DNA of 57,741 nt from Thraustochytrium sp. TN22. Its lineage: Eukaryota > Sar > Bigyra > Thraustochytrida > Thraustochytriidae. The stretch is taken from the NCBI GenBank assembly GCA_013306675.1, contig JABLUY010000232.1, positions 1-57,741 of the forward strand, given 5' to 3'. Position 1 is the stretch's first letter. Each line of letters begins with the position of its first letter. A model generated the notes under the pieces. The model saw nothing but the letters and a program-made list of their open reading frames with translations. It was not told the DNA's origin and did no database searches. Below are positions 10,750-20,463 of the stretch, piece by piece. Both the position numbers and the translations under genes were made by a program.

Positions 10750-10947
10750 CTACTTGCGCGCCGCTTTGGTGCCCTTGCGCGCCGCTTTGGCGCCCTTGCG
10801 TTGGCTCCCGTTGGGGCATTCAACTTGCTCGGAGACGGCGGCCTTCGTGACGGTGACGGAGATGATGGTGGGCGTGCATGCCATGCACGAGGGGAAGCGG
10901 CGGCCACGGACCTCGTTCGTCTTCAAGTTCGGCTTCGTGCGCGCCAT
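10750..10947 (-). CDS. Possible small basic protein
   Basis: A 65-residue frame from the ATG at 10947 begins MARTKPNLKTNE and ends in a lysine/arginine/alanine tail with an imperfect repeat (RKGAKAARK, RKGTKAARK). Its composition is coherent and unlike the arginine/alanine noise of other frames here. It matches nothing I know and may be chance. It would be transcribed the same way as the glycosyltransferase downstream, 350 bp away. An upstream exon cannot be excluded. Confidence 0.25.
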   Translation of the reverse strand: MARTKPNLKTNEVRGRRFPSCMACTPTIISVTVTKAAVSEQVECPNGSQRKGAKAARKGTKAARK

Positions 10948-11609
10948 GCGCTGACTGCTGTGTTGGAGAGCAAACGACCTCGGGCGCGGGCGCAGCGGCG
11001 AGGAAGACGACTTGTCGGTGATGCGGCGGCCGCCCGGCCCGGCCATCAACTTGAACTTGAAGGACCGGTTGGTCTGGGATGACTCATCGCTTCGCACAGC
11101 CACAGTCCCTGCCAGTGAGTGCCAGTGCCAGTGCGGCCAGCAACCTGACTCGGAAGGGAGGGCAGCAAGGCTTGGTCTGCGGTATCTCGTCGTTTCACAG
11201 CAACCAAATTGAAGGGAGGCTGGAAAGGCGTGGTAGGGAAAGTTCAAGACAGGGCCAGACTCACAATCGGAAAATCGTTTATAGCGCTCACGATGCCACA
11301 CTTTACAATGTGTATTGACGCAGGAGTGCTGCTGCACGTGTCGGGTGACTTGCGTATCTGCAGCGCTCGGTTATCTGCAGCGCAGCCTGGAAAGTAGGTG
11401 CGTGATGGGCGACGACGACCCCCACCCCGCCCACCACAGAGAAGCGCAAAGAGTATGGATCGGGTGGGCGAGCCGGTGCCCGATCGGGTGGGCGGGCCGC
11501 TACCCGGTCGAGGATCCCTCTTTCTTTCCACCGTGTCTCTTTCCTTATCTTTGGCTCTCTTTGTCTCTTTGTCTCTCTCTGTCTCTTCTGTGTTTGCTTG
11601 TGTGACTGA

Positions 11610-11673
11610 CTGTCTGTCTGTCTGTCTGTCTGACGTGTGACTGTCTGTCTGTCTGTCTGTCTGTCTGTCTGCC
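11610..11673. repeat. GTCT tetranucleotide repeat
   Basis: Two blocks of CTGT/GTCT units are separated by a short interruption (GACGTGTGA). They lie just downstream of the stop of O-fucosyltransferase-like copy 2. Confidence 0.9.
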
Positions 11674-11708
11674 TTACACAGGCCACATCTCCTCTTGGGT
11701 CAGACAGA

Positions 11709-13384
11709 TCAGAGAGTGCTAGCAGCGTCCTTGCCGCCCTTCTTCCGGTTCCCCTTCTTGTTGGAGTGCGCCTTGACGGCGATGAGACGGTCAGGCTCTG
11801 TGTTGGGCTCCTTGGGGCCAAAGGGGATGTCATCATTGGCGGCGCTGAGGTCCTGCGAGCGCGCACGAAAGGCGAGACGGCCACTCCAGCCCGCGAGGTA
11901 GCTGAAGCCAACATGCCATGGCAGGTGAGTGGGGGGCGCCGTCATGTCTGGCACGGTCGTGGAGAGGTAGTGGCGCATGTGGCTGATGGTGCGGCTAAAG
12001 GTTGAGACCGATGTGCCGATGAAGGTGCGGGAGCGGGAAGCGATGAGCTGCTCCACCATGCCAAAGGTGTCCATGTAAATGCGCGTGGTGGGCAGGCGGC
12101 GCTTGAAGTCCACGAGCGCCTCGGCGACCTCCGGGATCTCGGCCAGGTCAATCTGCGAGACGACCCGCTTGAACTTGGCCATGGGCGCGAAGAAGCGCGT
12201 GAAGTCGCCGTTCTCGTCGCGCACCTGGCCGTCCGTGGCGATGTAGACCGGGCGGTCGATGGCCATGCCCGAGTGCAGCGAGGTCTCGACCATGCCGCCA
12301 ATGTCGGCGTTGCGCTTGAGCGCGCGCTCTTCGTAGTCGCCCAGCCGAATGTGGAAGGCGTCGAAGTCCGTGCCCATGGACTTCATGACGAGAGAAGAAA
12401 GGTGCTGAAAGTACGGCGAGTACCGCACGTGCGCGTTGTACCACTCCGGGTAGAACTTGCGCGAGTACCACCGACCCTTGGCGAAGATGATGGGCGTCTT
12501 GGCCTCCTTGATCTGCTTGCGCACATTCTGGATCGTCTTGCCGTTGGCCAGCATGAGCTTGCCCGGCCACTTCGGGTACGTGACCAGGTTGCTGGTCTTT
12601 TGCGTGCCGCCCAGCTTGTTGATCCAGAACTCCTTGAGCGTCCCGTTCAGCGGCACCATGCGGATGCCCAGAGCCTTCGACATGTACTCGAGGTCAAGCA
12701 CCTGATCCATCGGAATGGTCGTGTCCACCGTCTGCTCCAGGTAGCCGTCCTCAAAGTTGCTGTGCCGCGCTGCCGGCGGTACAAGCAGTGTCAAGTTGTA
12801 GTCGCGGCACACGCCGATCGCGCTCAGCAGGCACCTGTGCGTGCAGCATACGTGCCTATGCGTCAGTTTGTCATTTTTCTCTCCCCCACCTTTGTACACT
12901 CAGTCGCTCAGACCTGCAACACGGCGCACGAATCCCTCCGTCCTACTTACATGCGCTGGTTGCTCCAGCCGCCGCTGGGCGAGAACAAAAAGTACTGCTC
13001 GCTCATGTCCGTGACGAAGCTGTTGTAGGGAATGTCCACGGTGCGCGGCAGTCGCGAGATGTTGCGTGCCTCCGCGTCGTCCTCATCCAAAAGCTCCAAG
13101 ACCGTCGCCGGCCCCCATTCGTCCTCGCGATCGTACATGTCCTGCTCCGGGTCGTGATGCGCGTGGCCCGTCAACGCCTCCAGCGCCTTGGCCTGCAGCG
13201 GCACGCGCGACACGCCATACTGGCCCAGCAGAGAGTCAATGTTGCCCATGCCGCCGTCGCTCATGAAGGCCACCATGCTGCCGGCGAAGACCGCAGCCAC
13301 CACCAGGTACCGCCACACCTTGCGCAGGTCCTGGTTCGTCACCTCGGTCGGCGCCGTCATGAGCACATTCTCCACGGTCGCCAT
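11709..13384 (-). CDS. O-fucosyltransferase-like glycosyltransferase, copy 2
   Basis: Two exons, 13384-12951 and 12834-11709, with a 116-bp intron (GTAAGT donor, GCACAG acceptor, phase 2), give 519 residues. The start at 13384 (MATVENV) has a better context (GACGCCATGG) than the in-frame ATG at 13408. A type II membrane segment lies near residues 28-45, followed by DGGMGNI, LGQYGVS and FSPSGGWSNQ as in copy 1. RSRTFIGTSVSTFSRTI near the C-terminus matches the fucosyltransferase-like sugar-donor region. The C-terminus is basic (KKGNRKKGGKDA), where copy 1 is acidic. This is a tandem duplicate of the gene at 8835-10399. Its intron lies 28 codons upstream of the copy 1 intron position. Confidence 0.75.
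12835..12950 (-). other. Intron of O-fucosyltransferase-like copy 2
   Basis: A 116-bp GT-AG intron. Joining gives SNQR-M-CLLSAI, which aligns with NNQILCMLAAI in copy 1, where no intron exists. Confidence 0.85.
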
Positions 13385-14614
13385 GGCGTCTGCTCCGGGT
13401 CCGTGCACCGCCGGCCTTCTCTGCGCTTCCGCCCTCCCGCCGCCGCCCTGCCTCTGCGCGCAGCCGCCGCCGCGCCTTGCCCGCGCCTTGCCCGCGCCTT
13501 GCGCGCCCTGCGGAGGAGCCGACTAACCTCGCCGCCGCCCAGGCCGTCCCGCTGGGGCCGCCGCCGCCGCGCGCGCGCGTCGAGCAGAGCCGAGCCGCGC
13601 CGAGCCGAGCCGGCCGAGCCGCCTCGGGCCGCCGCTGCCCGCCCGCCGCGCCGCCGCGTCGACCCAAGCCGCCGCTGCCGCCCGCGGGCGCAGTCCTCCT
13701 CGCGGCTCTGCTGCGCGCGCGTCCCGACCTTGGCTGATGCTCGGCGGCTCTCGCTGCTAGCCTAACTAGTGGAAACGCTTTTTAAAACTCCACCATGGCC
13801 ACTGCGAGCGACGAGAGCCCGACTTGTGGCCTCCGCTTTGCGCGCTTTTTCCTGCGCCTTTCCGGCGGCCTGGCGGCGGCTGCGACCGTCTTGCCGCTGG
13901 CCGCTCAGCAGCCAGTTAACCGCCGCGGGTCGAGCCTCGAGCGAGGGTCAGCAAAGCCTCTTCGAGCTGGCCTCTTCGATGGCGAGCTGGCTGGCAGAGC
14001 TGAGGAGGGCTCTGCTCTGACTTAACTACTCCGTGGCTGATTGCGGACACTTTGATCGACGGGGAGTCCTTCGCCTGGAGGCCAATGCTATACACGGTCA
14101 GATTCCTTTGGGCGAGCCTGAGAGGGAAAGGAGGCTGGATGAGTTGGTCAAGGCGCGCATGAAAGTCGGGCACAAGCAAGGGAGCTACTAGTCGCCTATG
14201 GGTACGATGATGCTGCTCGCCGCCGCTGAGACGTCGCACCGGTGCGCATGAAAGTCGGGCACAAGCAAGGGGGCTCCAGCTAGTCGCCTATGGGTACGAT
14301 GATGCTGCTCGCCGCCGCTGAGACGTGACTCATGTCAGACGTCGCACCGGTGGCGGGCGTGGTCCGGCTGCGACGGGCCGGCCCTCCCCGGCGACCACCC
14401 TCTTCCTGTCGCCATGGTCGCTGACAAGACAAGAAAAGGCAAGCTCAGGCTGGCAAAAGGCAGCAGGACTCGACGGCCTGCAGCAGAGCCACAGGCTGCG
14501 CGGCGCAGACGAGCTGGCGCGCGAGCAGCGCGGCACGCGGCAGGCAGGCAGGCGAGGCGGGCAGAGGGGCAGCAGCAGCAAGTCTGAGCTTGCGCAGCGC
14601 AGCGCGGCGCAGCG
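13385..14614. other. Divergent promoter region, O-fucosyltransferase-like copy 2 / dihydroorotase
   Basis: 1.2 kb with no supported gene. The first 350 bp are extremely G+C-rich. A tandem duplication of about 89 bp lies at 14155-14338 (listed separately). No clear core promoter motif is visible. Confidence 0.55.
14155..14338. repeat. About 89-bp tandem duplication
   Basis: Copy 1 begins at 14155 (GCGCATGAAAGTCGGGCAC) and copy 2 at 14244. They are nearly identical through GCCGCTGAGACGT. Copy 2 is then followed by a short insertion before GACGTCGCACCGGT resumes at 14339. Each unit contains ATGATG and CTGA, a faint C/D-box resemblance with wrong spacing. It lies upstream of dihydroorotase. Confidence 0.9.
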
Positions 14615-15796
14615 ATGGCGGCGCAGCAGGTGCAGCAGTCGGGGCCGCTGGACGCGGGCGCAGAGGTGGAGGTGCGCGCGCCGGATGACTGGCACCACCA
14701 CTTCCGGGACGGGGCGCGGCTGCGCGCAGTGACGCCCATGGTGGCGCGGCAGTTCCGGCGCGCGATCGCCATGCCCAACCTCAAGCCGCCCGTGGTGAGC
14801 ACGGAGCAAGCACTGCAGTACCGCGAGGAGATCCTGGCGGCCGTGCCGGAGGGCGTGGACTTTGAGCCGCTCATGACGCTGTACCTGACGGACAACACGA
14901 CGCCCGAGGAGATCGAGCGCGCGCACGCCACGGGCAAGATCGTCGCGTGCAAGCTGTACCCGGCCGGCGCCACGACCAACTCGGACTCGGGCGTGACGGA
15001 CATGGCGCGCATCCGGCCCACGCTCGCCAAGATGGCCGAGGTCGGCATGCTGCTGCTCGTGCACAGTGAGGTGACCGACCCGGACACGGACCTTTTCGAC
15101 CGCGAGGCGCTCTTCATTGAGCGCTACCTGCGCACGCTCGTCGCAGAGGAGCCGCAGCTCAAGATCGTCATGGAGCACATCACCACTCGCCAGGCCGTGG
15201 AGTTCGTCATGGGCTGCCCGGACAACGTCGCCGCCACCATCACGGCGCACCACCTGCTTTACAACCGCAACGCCATCTTCCAGGGCGGCATCCGCCCGCA
15301 CATGTACTGCCTGCCCGTGCTCAAGCGCGAGACTCACCGCCAGGCGCTGCTCGAGGCCATCCGCTCCGGCAGCCCCAAGTTCTTCCTCGGCACCGATTCC
15401 GCGCCGCACCCGCAGGCTGGCAAGGAGGCCTGCTGCGGCTGCGCTGGCGTCTTCACCGGCCTTAACGCAATCGAGCTCTACGCCGAGGCCTTTGACGGCG
15501 CCGGCGCCATGGCCAACTTTGAAGCCTTCGCCAGCCTCAACGGGCCCCGCTTCTACGGCCTCCCACCCAACGAGGGCAGCGTCACTCTTGTCAAGACGCC
15601 CACACAGGTGCCTGCCGCCTGCAACTTTGGTCCGAACGAGCTCCTCATCCCGCTGCGCGCCGGCGAGACGGTCGCCTTCACGCTCCTGCCGGCCAGCGCG
15701 AGCTCGGCCGGCGCGCGCGCCTCCTCCGTCAAGAGCAACAACGACGCCGAGGACACCACGCCCAACGGCGCTGCCGGCAACAACAATCAGCAGTAA
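14615..15796 (+). CDS. pyrC: Dihydroorotase (PyrC type)
   Basis: It cyclises N-carbamoyl-aspartate to dihydroorotate, the third step of de novo pyrimidine synthesis, in the cytosol. The 393 residues are about 45 longer than bacterial PyrC, with a Gln-rich N-terminus and a 35-residue low-complexity tail. The metal and active-site residues are all visible: the paired His in [10 protein letters not shown] (His27, His29), the carbamylated Lys113 in CKLYPAG, His150 in LVHSEV, His188 in MEHITT and Asp261 in GTDSAPH. A flexible substrate loop is plausible around residues 115-122. It is free-standing, unlike the animal CAD fusion. The start sits in a good context (GCAGCGATGG). It is uninterrupted by introns. 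Confidence 0.95.
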   Translation: MAAQQVQQSGPLDAGAEVEVRAPDDWHHHFRDGARLRAVTPMVARQFRRAIAMPNLKPPVVSTEQALQYREEILAAVPEGVDFEPLMTLYLTDNTTPEEIERAHATGKIVACKLYPAGATTNSDSGVTDMARIRPTLAKMAEVGMLLLVHSEVTDPDTDLFDREALFIERYLRTLVAEEPQLKIVMEHITTRQAVEFVMGCPDNVAATITAHHLLYNRNAIFQGGIRPHMYCLPVLKRETHRQALLEAIRSGSPKFFLGTDSAPHPQAGKEACCGCAGVFTGLNAIELYAEAFDGAGAMANFEAFASLNGPRFYGLPPNEGSVTLVKTPTQVPAACNFGPNELLIPLRAGETVAFTLLPASASSAGARASSVKSNNDAEDTTPNGAAGNNNQQ

Positions 15797-15908
15797 ACGC
15801 CGCGCGCGCTGAAAGGGCGACAGCAGAGGGGTGAACGAGGATCTGCACACGGCGCAGAGGGGTGAAAAATGATTTGCATATACTCAGAGAACGGCTGCCT
15901 CCTTGGAC

Positions 15909-16413
15909 TCATGATGACGCCGCTGCCGCCGCGGGCGGCGCCGCCTCGGGCGCCGCACCGTCCGCCTCCTCCTCCTCCGGAAACTCGCGCATCGTGCTCA
16001 CCACGACGCCCAGCATGTCCAGGGTCGTGTTGGTAATGGCCCGCAGCTGCTTCGCCGTGATCGCCTCAATATTCCTGCCGAGCGAGTCAGTGTCCACTAG
16101 CCTGGCAACCCTTGTCCGCCCGTCTATCTGCCCGCCAGTCCTTGCCTGCGCAGACCACCTACACTACGAGCGCGGCGCCGTCCGTGGCGAAGCCGCGCCA
16201 GCCCTGGTCCTCGTTCAGGACCGGATCCACCTCGAGCACCTGGCACGCCTTGCTGGCGAGGTCCGCCGACGGGAAGTCGAACCGCGTCTCGCTGCGTCGC
16301 GTCGCGTCCGCGTTCGGGCCAAGCTCGTCAGTCTCCTCCTCCTTCTCCTCCCCCTCCGGCAGCAGCCAGGCTGCTGCTCTGCAGCCATTCCGCGCCGCGC
16401 CGGCTCGTACCAT
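15909..16413 (-). CDS. PCC1: Pcc1-like subunit of the KEOPS/EKC complex
   Basis: Two exons, 16413-16163 and 16101-15909, flank a 61-bp intron (donor GTAGGT, acceptor TTGCCAG) and give 147 residues. The fold signature spans the splice. Exon 1 carries TRFDFPSADLASKACQVLEV with DPVLNEDQ, the Pcc1 first strand and helix. Exon 2 carries KQLRAITNTTLDMLGVVVST, the second helix (yeast RVLRVGVSSIIDSIKTIVEA). Pcc1 is the dimerisation subunit of KEOPS, which makes t6A37 on ANN-decoding tRNAs. The N-terminal 45 residues are low-complexity and the start is uncertain. The tail is acidic then Ala-rich. It is convergent with dihydroorotase, about 110 bp apart. Confidence 0.65.
16102..16162 (-). other. Intron of the Pcc1-like gene
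   Basis: A 61-bp GT-AG intron, the shortest in the window. Removing it joins the two halves of the Pcc1 domain in frame (AALVV-LVDTDSLG). Confidence 0.65.
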
Positions 16414-17066
16414 CGAAAGCGAAAGCCGCGATCCGCCGTCGTCATGGCCCCGCTCGGCCCCGCGGGCCTCTGCGCCCGCAGCCGCCGCCGCCGCCGCCCG
16501 CCGCCTGCCGCAGCCGCCTGCCGCGGTCGCGAGCAGCTCTGTTTGGCGCCACCTCGAGCGCTCGCTTCGTGCTCCACACGCCGCCACTGCCGGAGCTGGT
16601 CGGCCCGCGCTTCCTGCGAAATGCAAGTCCGTCTCTCGGCTGACCGGCGCGAGCAAGGCCTCAGAGCACCCGCCGCACCAGGCCGGTCGCCAGCATCACA
16701 ATGCAAAGCTTTCATCAACCTTGAGCCCTGCTCGCTACGCGAGACCTTTCGCCTGATATTTGAGACATGTCTTTTATGCCCGGTCGACAAGCTTACCAGA
16801 TGTCAAGCTCCATCCAAAATTATTTGCGGACAATTTTTTTGGTAGCTTTTGCGGCCTGGGCTAAACGCTAATCGTTGACTTCTGAATTCACGCTCCGCCG
16901 TAAGCCCGAAAATTAGGTCATTAGCAAATAGCTCATTAGCCTTGGCTAGGGCTAACAGCCTAACTTCAAGTCAGCAGGCCACAAACGCCATTAGGCTTGA
17001 AGCAGGCGATTAGCCCATCGTGGCAGGCGTTTTGTTTTGGTGCCAGAGAGACAAGAGGCATTTGAT
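16414..17066. other. Intergenic with an AT-richer island
   Basis: The first 370 bp are the GC-rich promoter side of the Pcc1-like gene. From about 16790 to 17060 the base composition shifts sharply toward A+T, with repeated TTAGC/GCTAA words. No gene is seen. Confidence 0.6.
16857..17017. repeat. AT-richer element with short inverted ends (MITE-like?)
   Basis: TGGGCTAA at 16857-16864 and its complement TTAGCCCA at 17010-17017 bracket 161 bp that is far less GC-rich than its surroundings and full of CTAA/TTAG words. I see no flanking target-site duplication, so a transposon identity is speculative. Confidence 0.3.
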
Positions 17067-20000
17067 TCATTTCCTCTTGGTCAATTCATGTGACGCTCGA
17101 TCCCACGCTCGCCCGGCGTGCCTTTGCGTCTCAAAGAAGATGACCCAGACGCCGAGAAATTGCAGCGAGCACGCCAACGCCACGGGAAGCGCTGGACCGC
17201 CCAGGTGGGGCAGGTCCTCCGTACGCCCTGCCGCATCTGCGCGCTTCGCTTCGGCGGCCCCGGCGAGCGCTCGCACGGTACGATTCGTCGCGATGAGGTC
17301 CGGCTCCATGAGCTCCCCGGTCTGGACCAGCGCCTCGACGAGGGTAAGGGCATTCACCATGGCCAGCGAGCTCATGCCGGCCTCGAAGAGGTCTGCATCC
17401 GGCTCAAGCGCCGGCAGCTGAAGCGTCTCGCGGACGCGACGCAACAGCCAGTCGAGGCGCTCCTCAGGCGTGTCACCGACACGGCCAGTGACTGCCTCGC
17501 AGCCCAGGTCGGTCCACGTCTGCAGAAACAGTTCCGGCTGCATCTGGATGCCGCTCTTGAGGGGCGTGGTGAGTACGCGATTACAGCGGACGAGGAGCGA
17601 GGTCGCCTCGGCACGCTTCTCCTCCGGCCCGTAACGAACTATAAGGTCCTTGGCGACGTCGCTTGCCTGTGGAACTCCGAGGAGAGGCGTGATGCGGGCG
17701 AGCGAGGAGGCGGTGTCGACTGGAGGCTGCTTCGAGGCCGGCTCCGCACCGAACGCGCGGATCGGGTCGGCGCCAGCGATGAGCAGCAGCGTAGCGGTTC
17801 GGTCCTGCAAAAAGGCTTGTTTCGAGGACGGCTTGATGATGCCAGGCACGAAGAGGATCGTTTGCAAGGCGCGATCGACGAGGTCGTTCTTCCCAGGCCG
17901 AACCTTCTCGATAAAGGCGGTATTCCAAGCTACGTATGCCTGCGCGAACAAATCGAAGGGTACCTCACGCGTGGCGCGATCCAGCGAGACCTCGCTGAGC
18001 GCGGCACCGAGCACCGCGGACGGCGATGGCTCCTTGACGTCCCCTGACATTGCGTCCATGAGTTCGGCGGCTACTGCGGCGAGGATGAAAAGACCGAGAC
18101 CGCGTTGCTTCTGTGCTGTGTGCTCGCTCCGTGCTGCGAGGTTTTCTAGTTCGATGCGCGCCGCCCAGACGAGCAGGCCGCGCTCGACGGTGTGGAACCA
18201 GGTCTCGTCGTCCATGCCCTTGTGCTCGCGCATGATACGCTTCACGAGTTGAGGCATGGCTGCTGCAGAGGTCATCGGCTCGCGCATGCGCTCCACAAAG
18301 GCGGTCACGAGGAAGAGGAAACTGAGCGGTCCGCGCAGCTCGTCGGCCGTGGGCAAGGGAGCAGCCTTCGGCAGCAGGTCCGCGACAAAGCCTGCGAGAA
18401 CCGTCTGCGTCTGCATGGCGCTGCGCAAGCTCGTCAGCAGGGGCGCCAGGCTGACGGGCTCCGCATTGTACGCTGCGCACAGGTCCTGGAGTCCGGGCGT
18501 CTCGTCCAGGTGCAGGTCCGCAATGATGCGCCCCACCTGCACCGGATCCGTGAGGAGGTCCATCTCCTGAGCGGCGTCCAGGAGGGCCCAGAGCGGCGCC
18601 AGGTCGACATTGGAAGCAACCGAAGTCCTATCAGCGCCCTCCTCGTCGCTCCGCGCCACGACAGCGAGCTGGCCCTGCACGAAGGCGTCACGTGCGGCAC
18701 TGCGACGGATCTTTCCGCTTGTGGTTTTTTGCACACTCCGCGGCTCGATGAGCACGACGGCGAGCGGCGAGAACCCGTGCTCGGCGATGATGGCGGCGCG
18801 CACGGTGTCTGCGAGGCGGCGGGCGTCACGCATTCTCGCGTCGCGCACCTCGCCCACGACAACAATGTCCTCCGACTGCTCCAGGCAAAAGGCTGCGCAG
18901 CAGCCGGGGCGGATCTCCGAGCTACTGGCGTCGACGCTGGCCTCCACATCCTGCGGGAAGATGTTGCGACCGCGCACGATGAACATGTCCTTCAGGCGAC
19001 CGCATACAAAGACCTCGCCATGCAGCAAGAAGCCCATGTCCCCGGTGCGCAGGTAGGTCTGGCCGTCAGGCGTGGCGAGCTCAGCGTTGAGCTGCGCCAC
19101 CGAGAGCTCCCGACTTCCGAAGTACGCGCAGACCTTGCTCGGGCCGGTTGCCCAGATCTCGCCGATGTGGCCCTCCTCAAGCGGTGTGCGCGTATCAGGG
19201 TGCACGATGTGGATCGTGGTTCCCGGACCGGGCTGCCCGTTGCTGATGAGCTCGAGGCCGCTGCCGTCTTGGTCCTCCTCGATGCCGACGCCCGGTGCGA
19301 GCTTGGAATTCGCGCGTAAACGCACTGTGCGCGGGCCCTTGGGCGGCTGGTGCGTGGACAGCAGCATGACGCTCTCTGCCAGGCCGTAAGTCGGGTCCAA
19401 GTACTCCATGCGCACGCCCTGATCCGCGAAGGCTTCCACGAAGCGGCGCAACGTCTCCATGCGCACCGGTTCGGCGCCAGGCGAGTATCGCTTGCAAGAA
19501 CTGAGGTCGAGCGCCGCGCGCTCGGCGGGCGGAACCTTGCGCACCACGAGCTCGAAGGCGAAGCTGGGCCCGCATGTCATCGTCGCGCGATACTTGGAGA
19601 TGGAGCTTAGCCAGAGCGCTGGGTTTCGCAGAAAGGAGGTTGGCGAGAACTGCACCATCGGACAGCCCATGGTAATGGCGCTCAGCGTGCAGCCCACAAG
19701 GCCCATGTCGTGGTGGAACGGCACCCAGCTTACGCCTCGCGTGGCATCGCCAATTCCCATTGCCGTGCAGATGCTAGCCAGGTTGGCGTTCAGGTTGCCG
19801 TGCGTGACGCAGACACCTTTCGGGTCCCCCGTGCTGCCGCTGGAGAACTGCACAAAGGCTACCTCTTGTGGCTCAGGTACGCGCTTCAGCGCGATCTTTG
19901 ACACGGGCTTGGCCTTGCCCACATCGTGCCACTTAAGACCTGCCGGAAATTTGCTCGCGCCGATGAGGAGGCGCTTCGCGCGAAGAAAGGTGGCGTGTGA

Positions 20001-20354
20001 GAGCACGTGCGTGAGCTTGGTCGCCTCGACAACCTTAGCCAGCTTTGCCAGCCCCGGCTTGGAATTGCCCGGGTCTGGCGGGTACATTGGAACGGCAACG
20101 AAGCCGCCGAGGAGGCAGGCTAGCATGGCCACGATGAAGTCAAGTCCAGGTATGAACACCAGCAGCACAAAGTCGCCTTGCTGTGCGCCCCAAGTGTGTC
20201 CCAGGCTCCGAGATACGCCAAGCGCAGCGGCCACGAGCGCCCGGCGTGACAGCCTTGCGATCTCCTTGCCTTTGTCGTCCAGCCAAGTAAATTGCGGCCG
20301 CTCTGGCTGCTCGACAGCCAAGCGCGTGGCACTCTCGCAGATGCCGTGCGTCAT
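17067..20354 (-). CDS. Fatty acyl-AMP ligase fused to helical region, acyl carrier domain and C-terminal membrane segment
   Basis: The protein has 1095 residues from MTHGICES at 20354. It activates a fatty acid as acyl-AMP, presumably for its own carrier domain. The adenylation domain (about 1-565) has the phosphate loop FSSGSTGDPKGV (170-181), the FAAL marks VPFHHDMGL (211-219) and GPSFAFEL (262-269), TYGLAES (322-328), TGDMGFLLHGEVFVCGRLKD (437-456) and catalytic Lys548 in TSGKIRR. An unassigned, mostly helical region (about 580-940) follows. Then comes a carrier domain with FEAGMSSL, Ser996 being the likely phosphopantetheine site, and a hydrophobic segment (about 1056-1073). The frame stays open to an ATG at 20609. 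I prefer 20354, because the extension is low-complexity and holds a palindrome and an upstream-type element. Confidence 0.85.
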   Translation of the reverse strand: MTHGICESATRLAVEQPERPQFTWLDDKGKEIARLSRRALVAAALGVSRSLGHTWGAQQGDFVLLVFIPGLDFIVAMLACLLGGFVAVPMYPPDPGNSKPGLAKLAKVVEATKLTHVLSHATFLRAKRLLIGASKFPAGLKWHDVGKAKPVSKIALKRVPEPQEVAFVQFSSGSTGDPKGVCVTHGNLNANLASICTAMGIGDATRGVSWVPFHHDMGLVGCTLSAITMGCPMVQFSPTSFLRNPALWLSSISKYRATMTCGPSFAFELVVRKVPPAERAALDLSSCKRYSPGAEPVRMETLRRFVEAFADQGVRMEYLDPTYGLAESVMLLSTHQPPKGPRTVRLRANSKLAPGVGIEEDQDGSGLELISNGQPGPGTTIHIVHPDTRTPLEEGHIGEIWATGPSKVCAYFGSRELSVAQLNAELATPDGQTYLRTGDMGFLLHGEVFVCGRLKDMFIVRGRNIFPQDVEASVDASSSEIRPGCCAAFCLEQSEDIVVVGEVRDARMRDARRLADTVRAAIIAEHGFSPLAVVLIEPRSVQKTTSGKIRRSAARDAFVQGQLAVVARSDEEGADRTSVASNVDLAPLWALLDAAQEMDLLTDPVQVGRIIADLHLDETPGLQDLCAAYNAEPVSLAPLLTSLRSAMQTQTVLAGFVADLLPKAAPLPTADELRGPLSFLFLVTAFVERMREPMTSAAAMPQLVKRIMREHKGMDDETWFHTVERGLLVWAARIELENLAARSEHTAQKQRGLGLFILAAVAAELMDAMSGDVKEPSPSAVLGAALSEVSLDRATREVPFDLFAQAYVAWNTAFIEKVRPGKNDLVDRALQTILFVPGIIKPSSKQAFLQDRTATLLLIAGADPIRAFGAEPASKQPPVDTASSLARITPLLGVPQASDVAKDLIVRYGPEEKRAEATSLLVRCNRVLTTPLKSGIQMQPELFLQTWTDLGCEAVTGRVGDTPEERLDWLLRRVRETLQLPALEPDADLFEAGMSSLAMVNALTLVEALVQTGELMEPDLIATNRTVRALAGAAEAKRADAAGRTEDLPHLGGPALPVALACSLQFLGVWVIFFETQRHAGRAWDRASHELTKRK

Positions 20355-20463
20355 CTCCTGCAGGTTTGCTGTTGTCCCTAGGTTGTAGATTTGGTGCTGC
20401 TGCTGCGTGCACGTGTGCATCCGGTAGAAAACCAAGCACTTGGCGTGTAGAAAACCGGAGGTG

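Larger units (their letters stand above)
10400..11708. other. Intergenic, 1.3 kb, with one possible small gene
   Basis: It is the promoter side of O-fucosyltransferase-like copy 1 and the 3' side of copy 2. It contains a possible 65-residue basic protein (listed separately), two TTCAAG/CTTGAA motifs (10921-10931, 11051-11061), pyrimidine-rich sequence at 11515-11600 and a GTCT repeat at 11610-11673. Confidence 0.5.

Noticed and set aside
14330-15850. A 506-residue frame antisense to dihydroorotase
   Set aside because: Dihydroorotase on the plus strand has every active-site residue, and the antisense is low-complexity.
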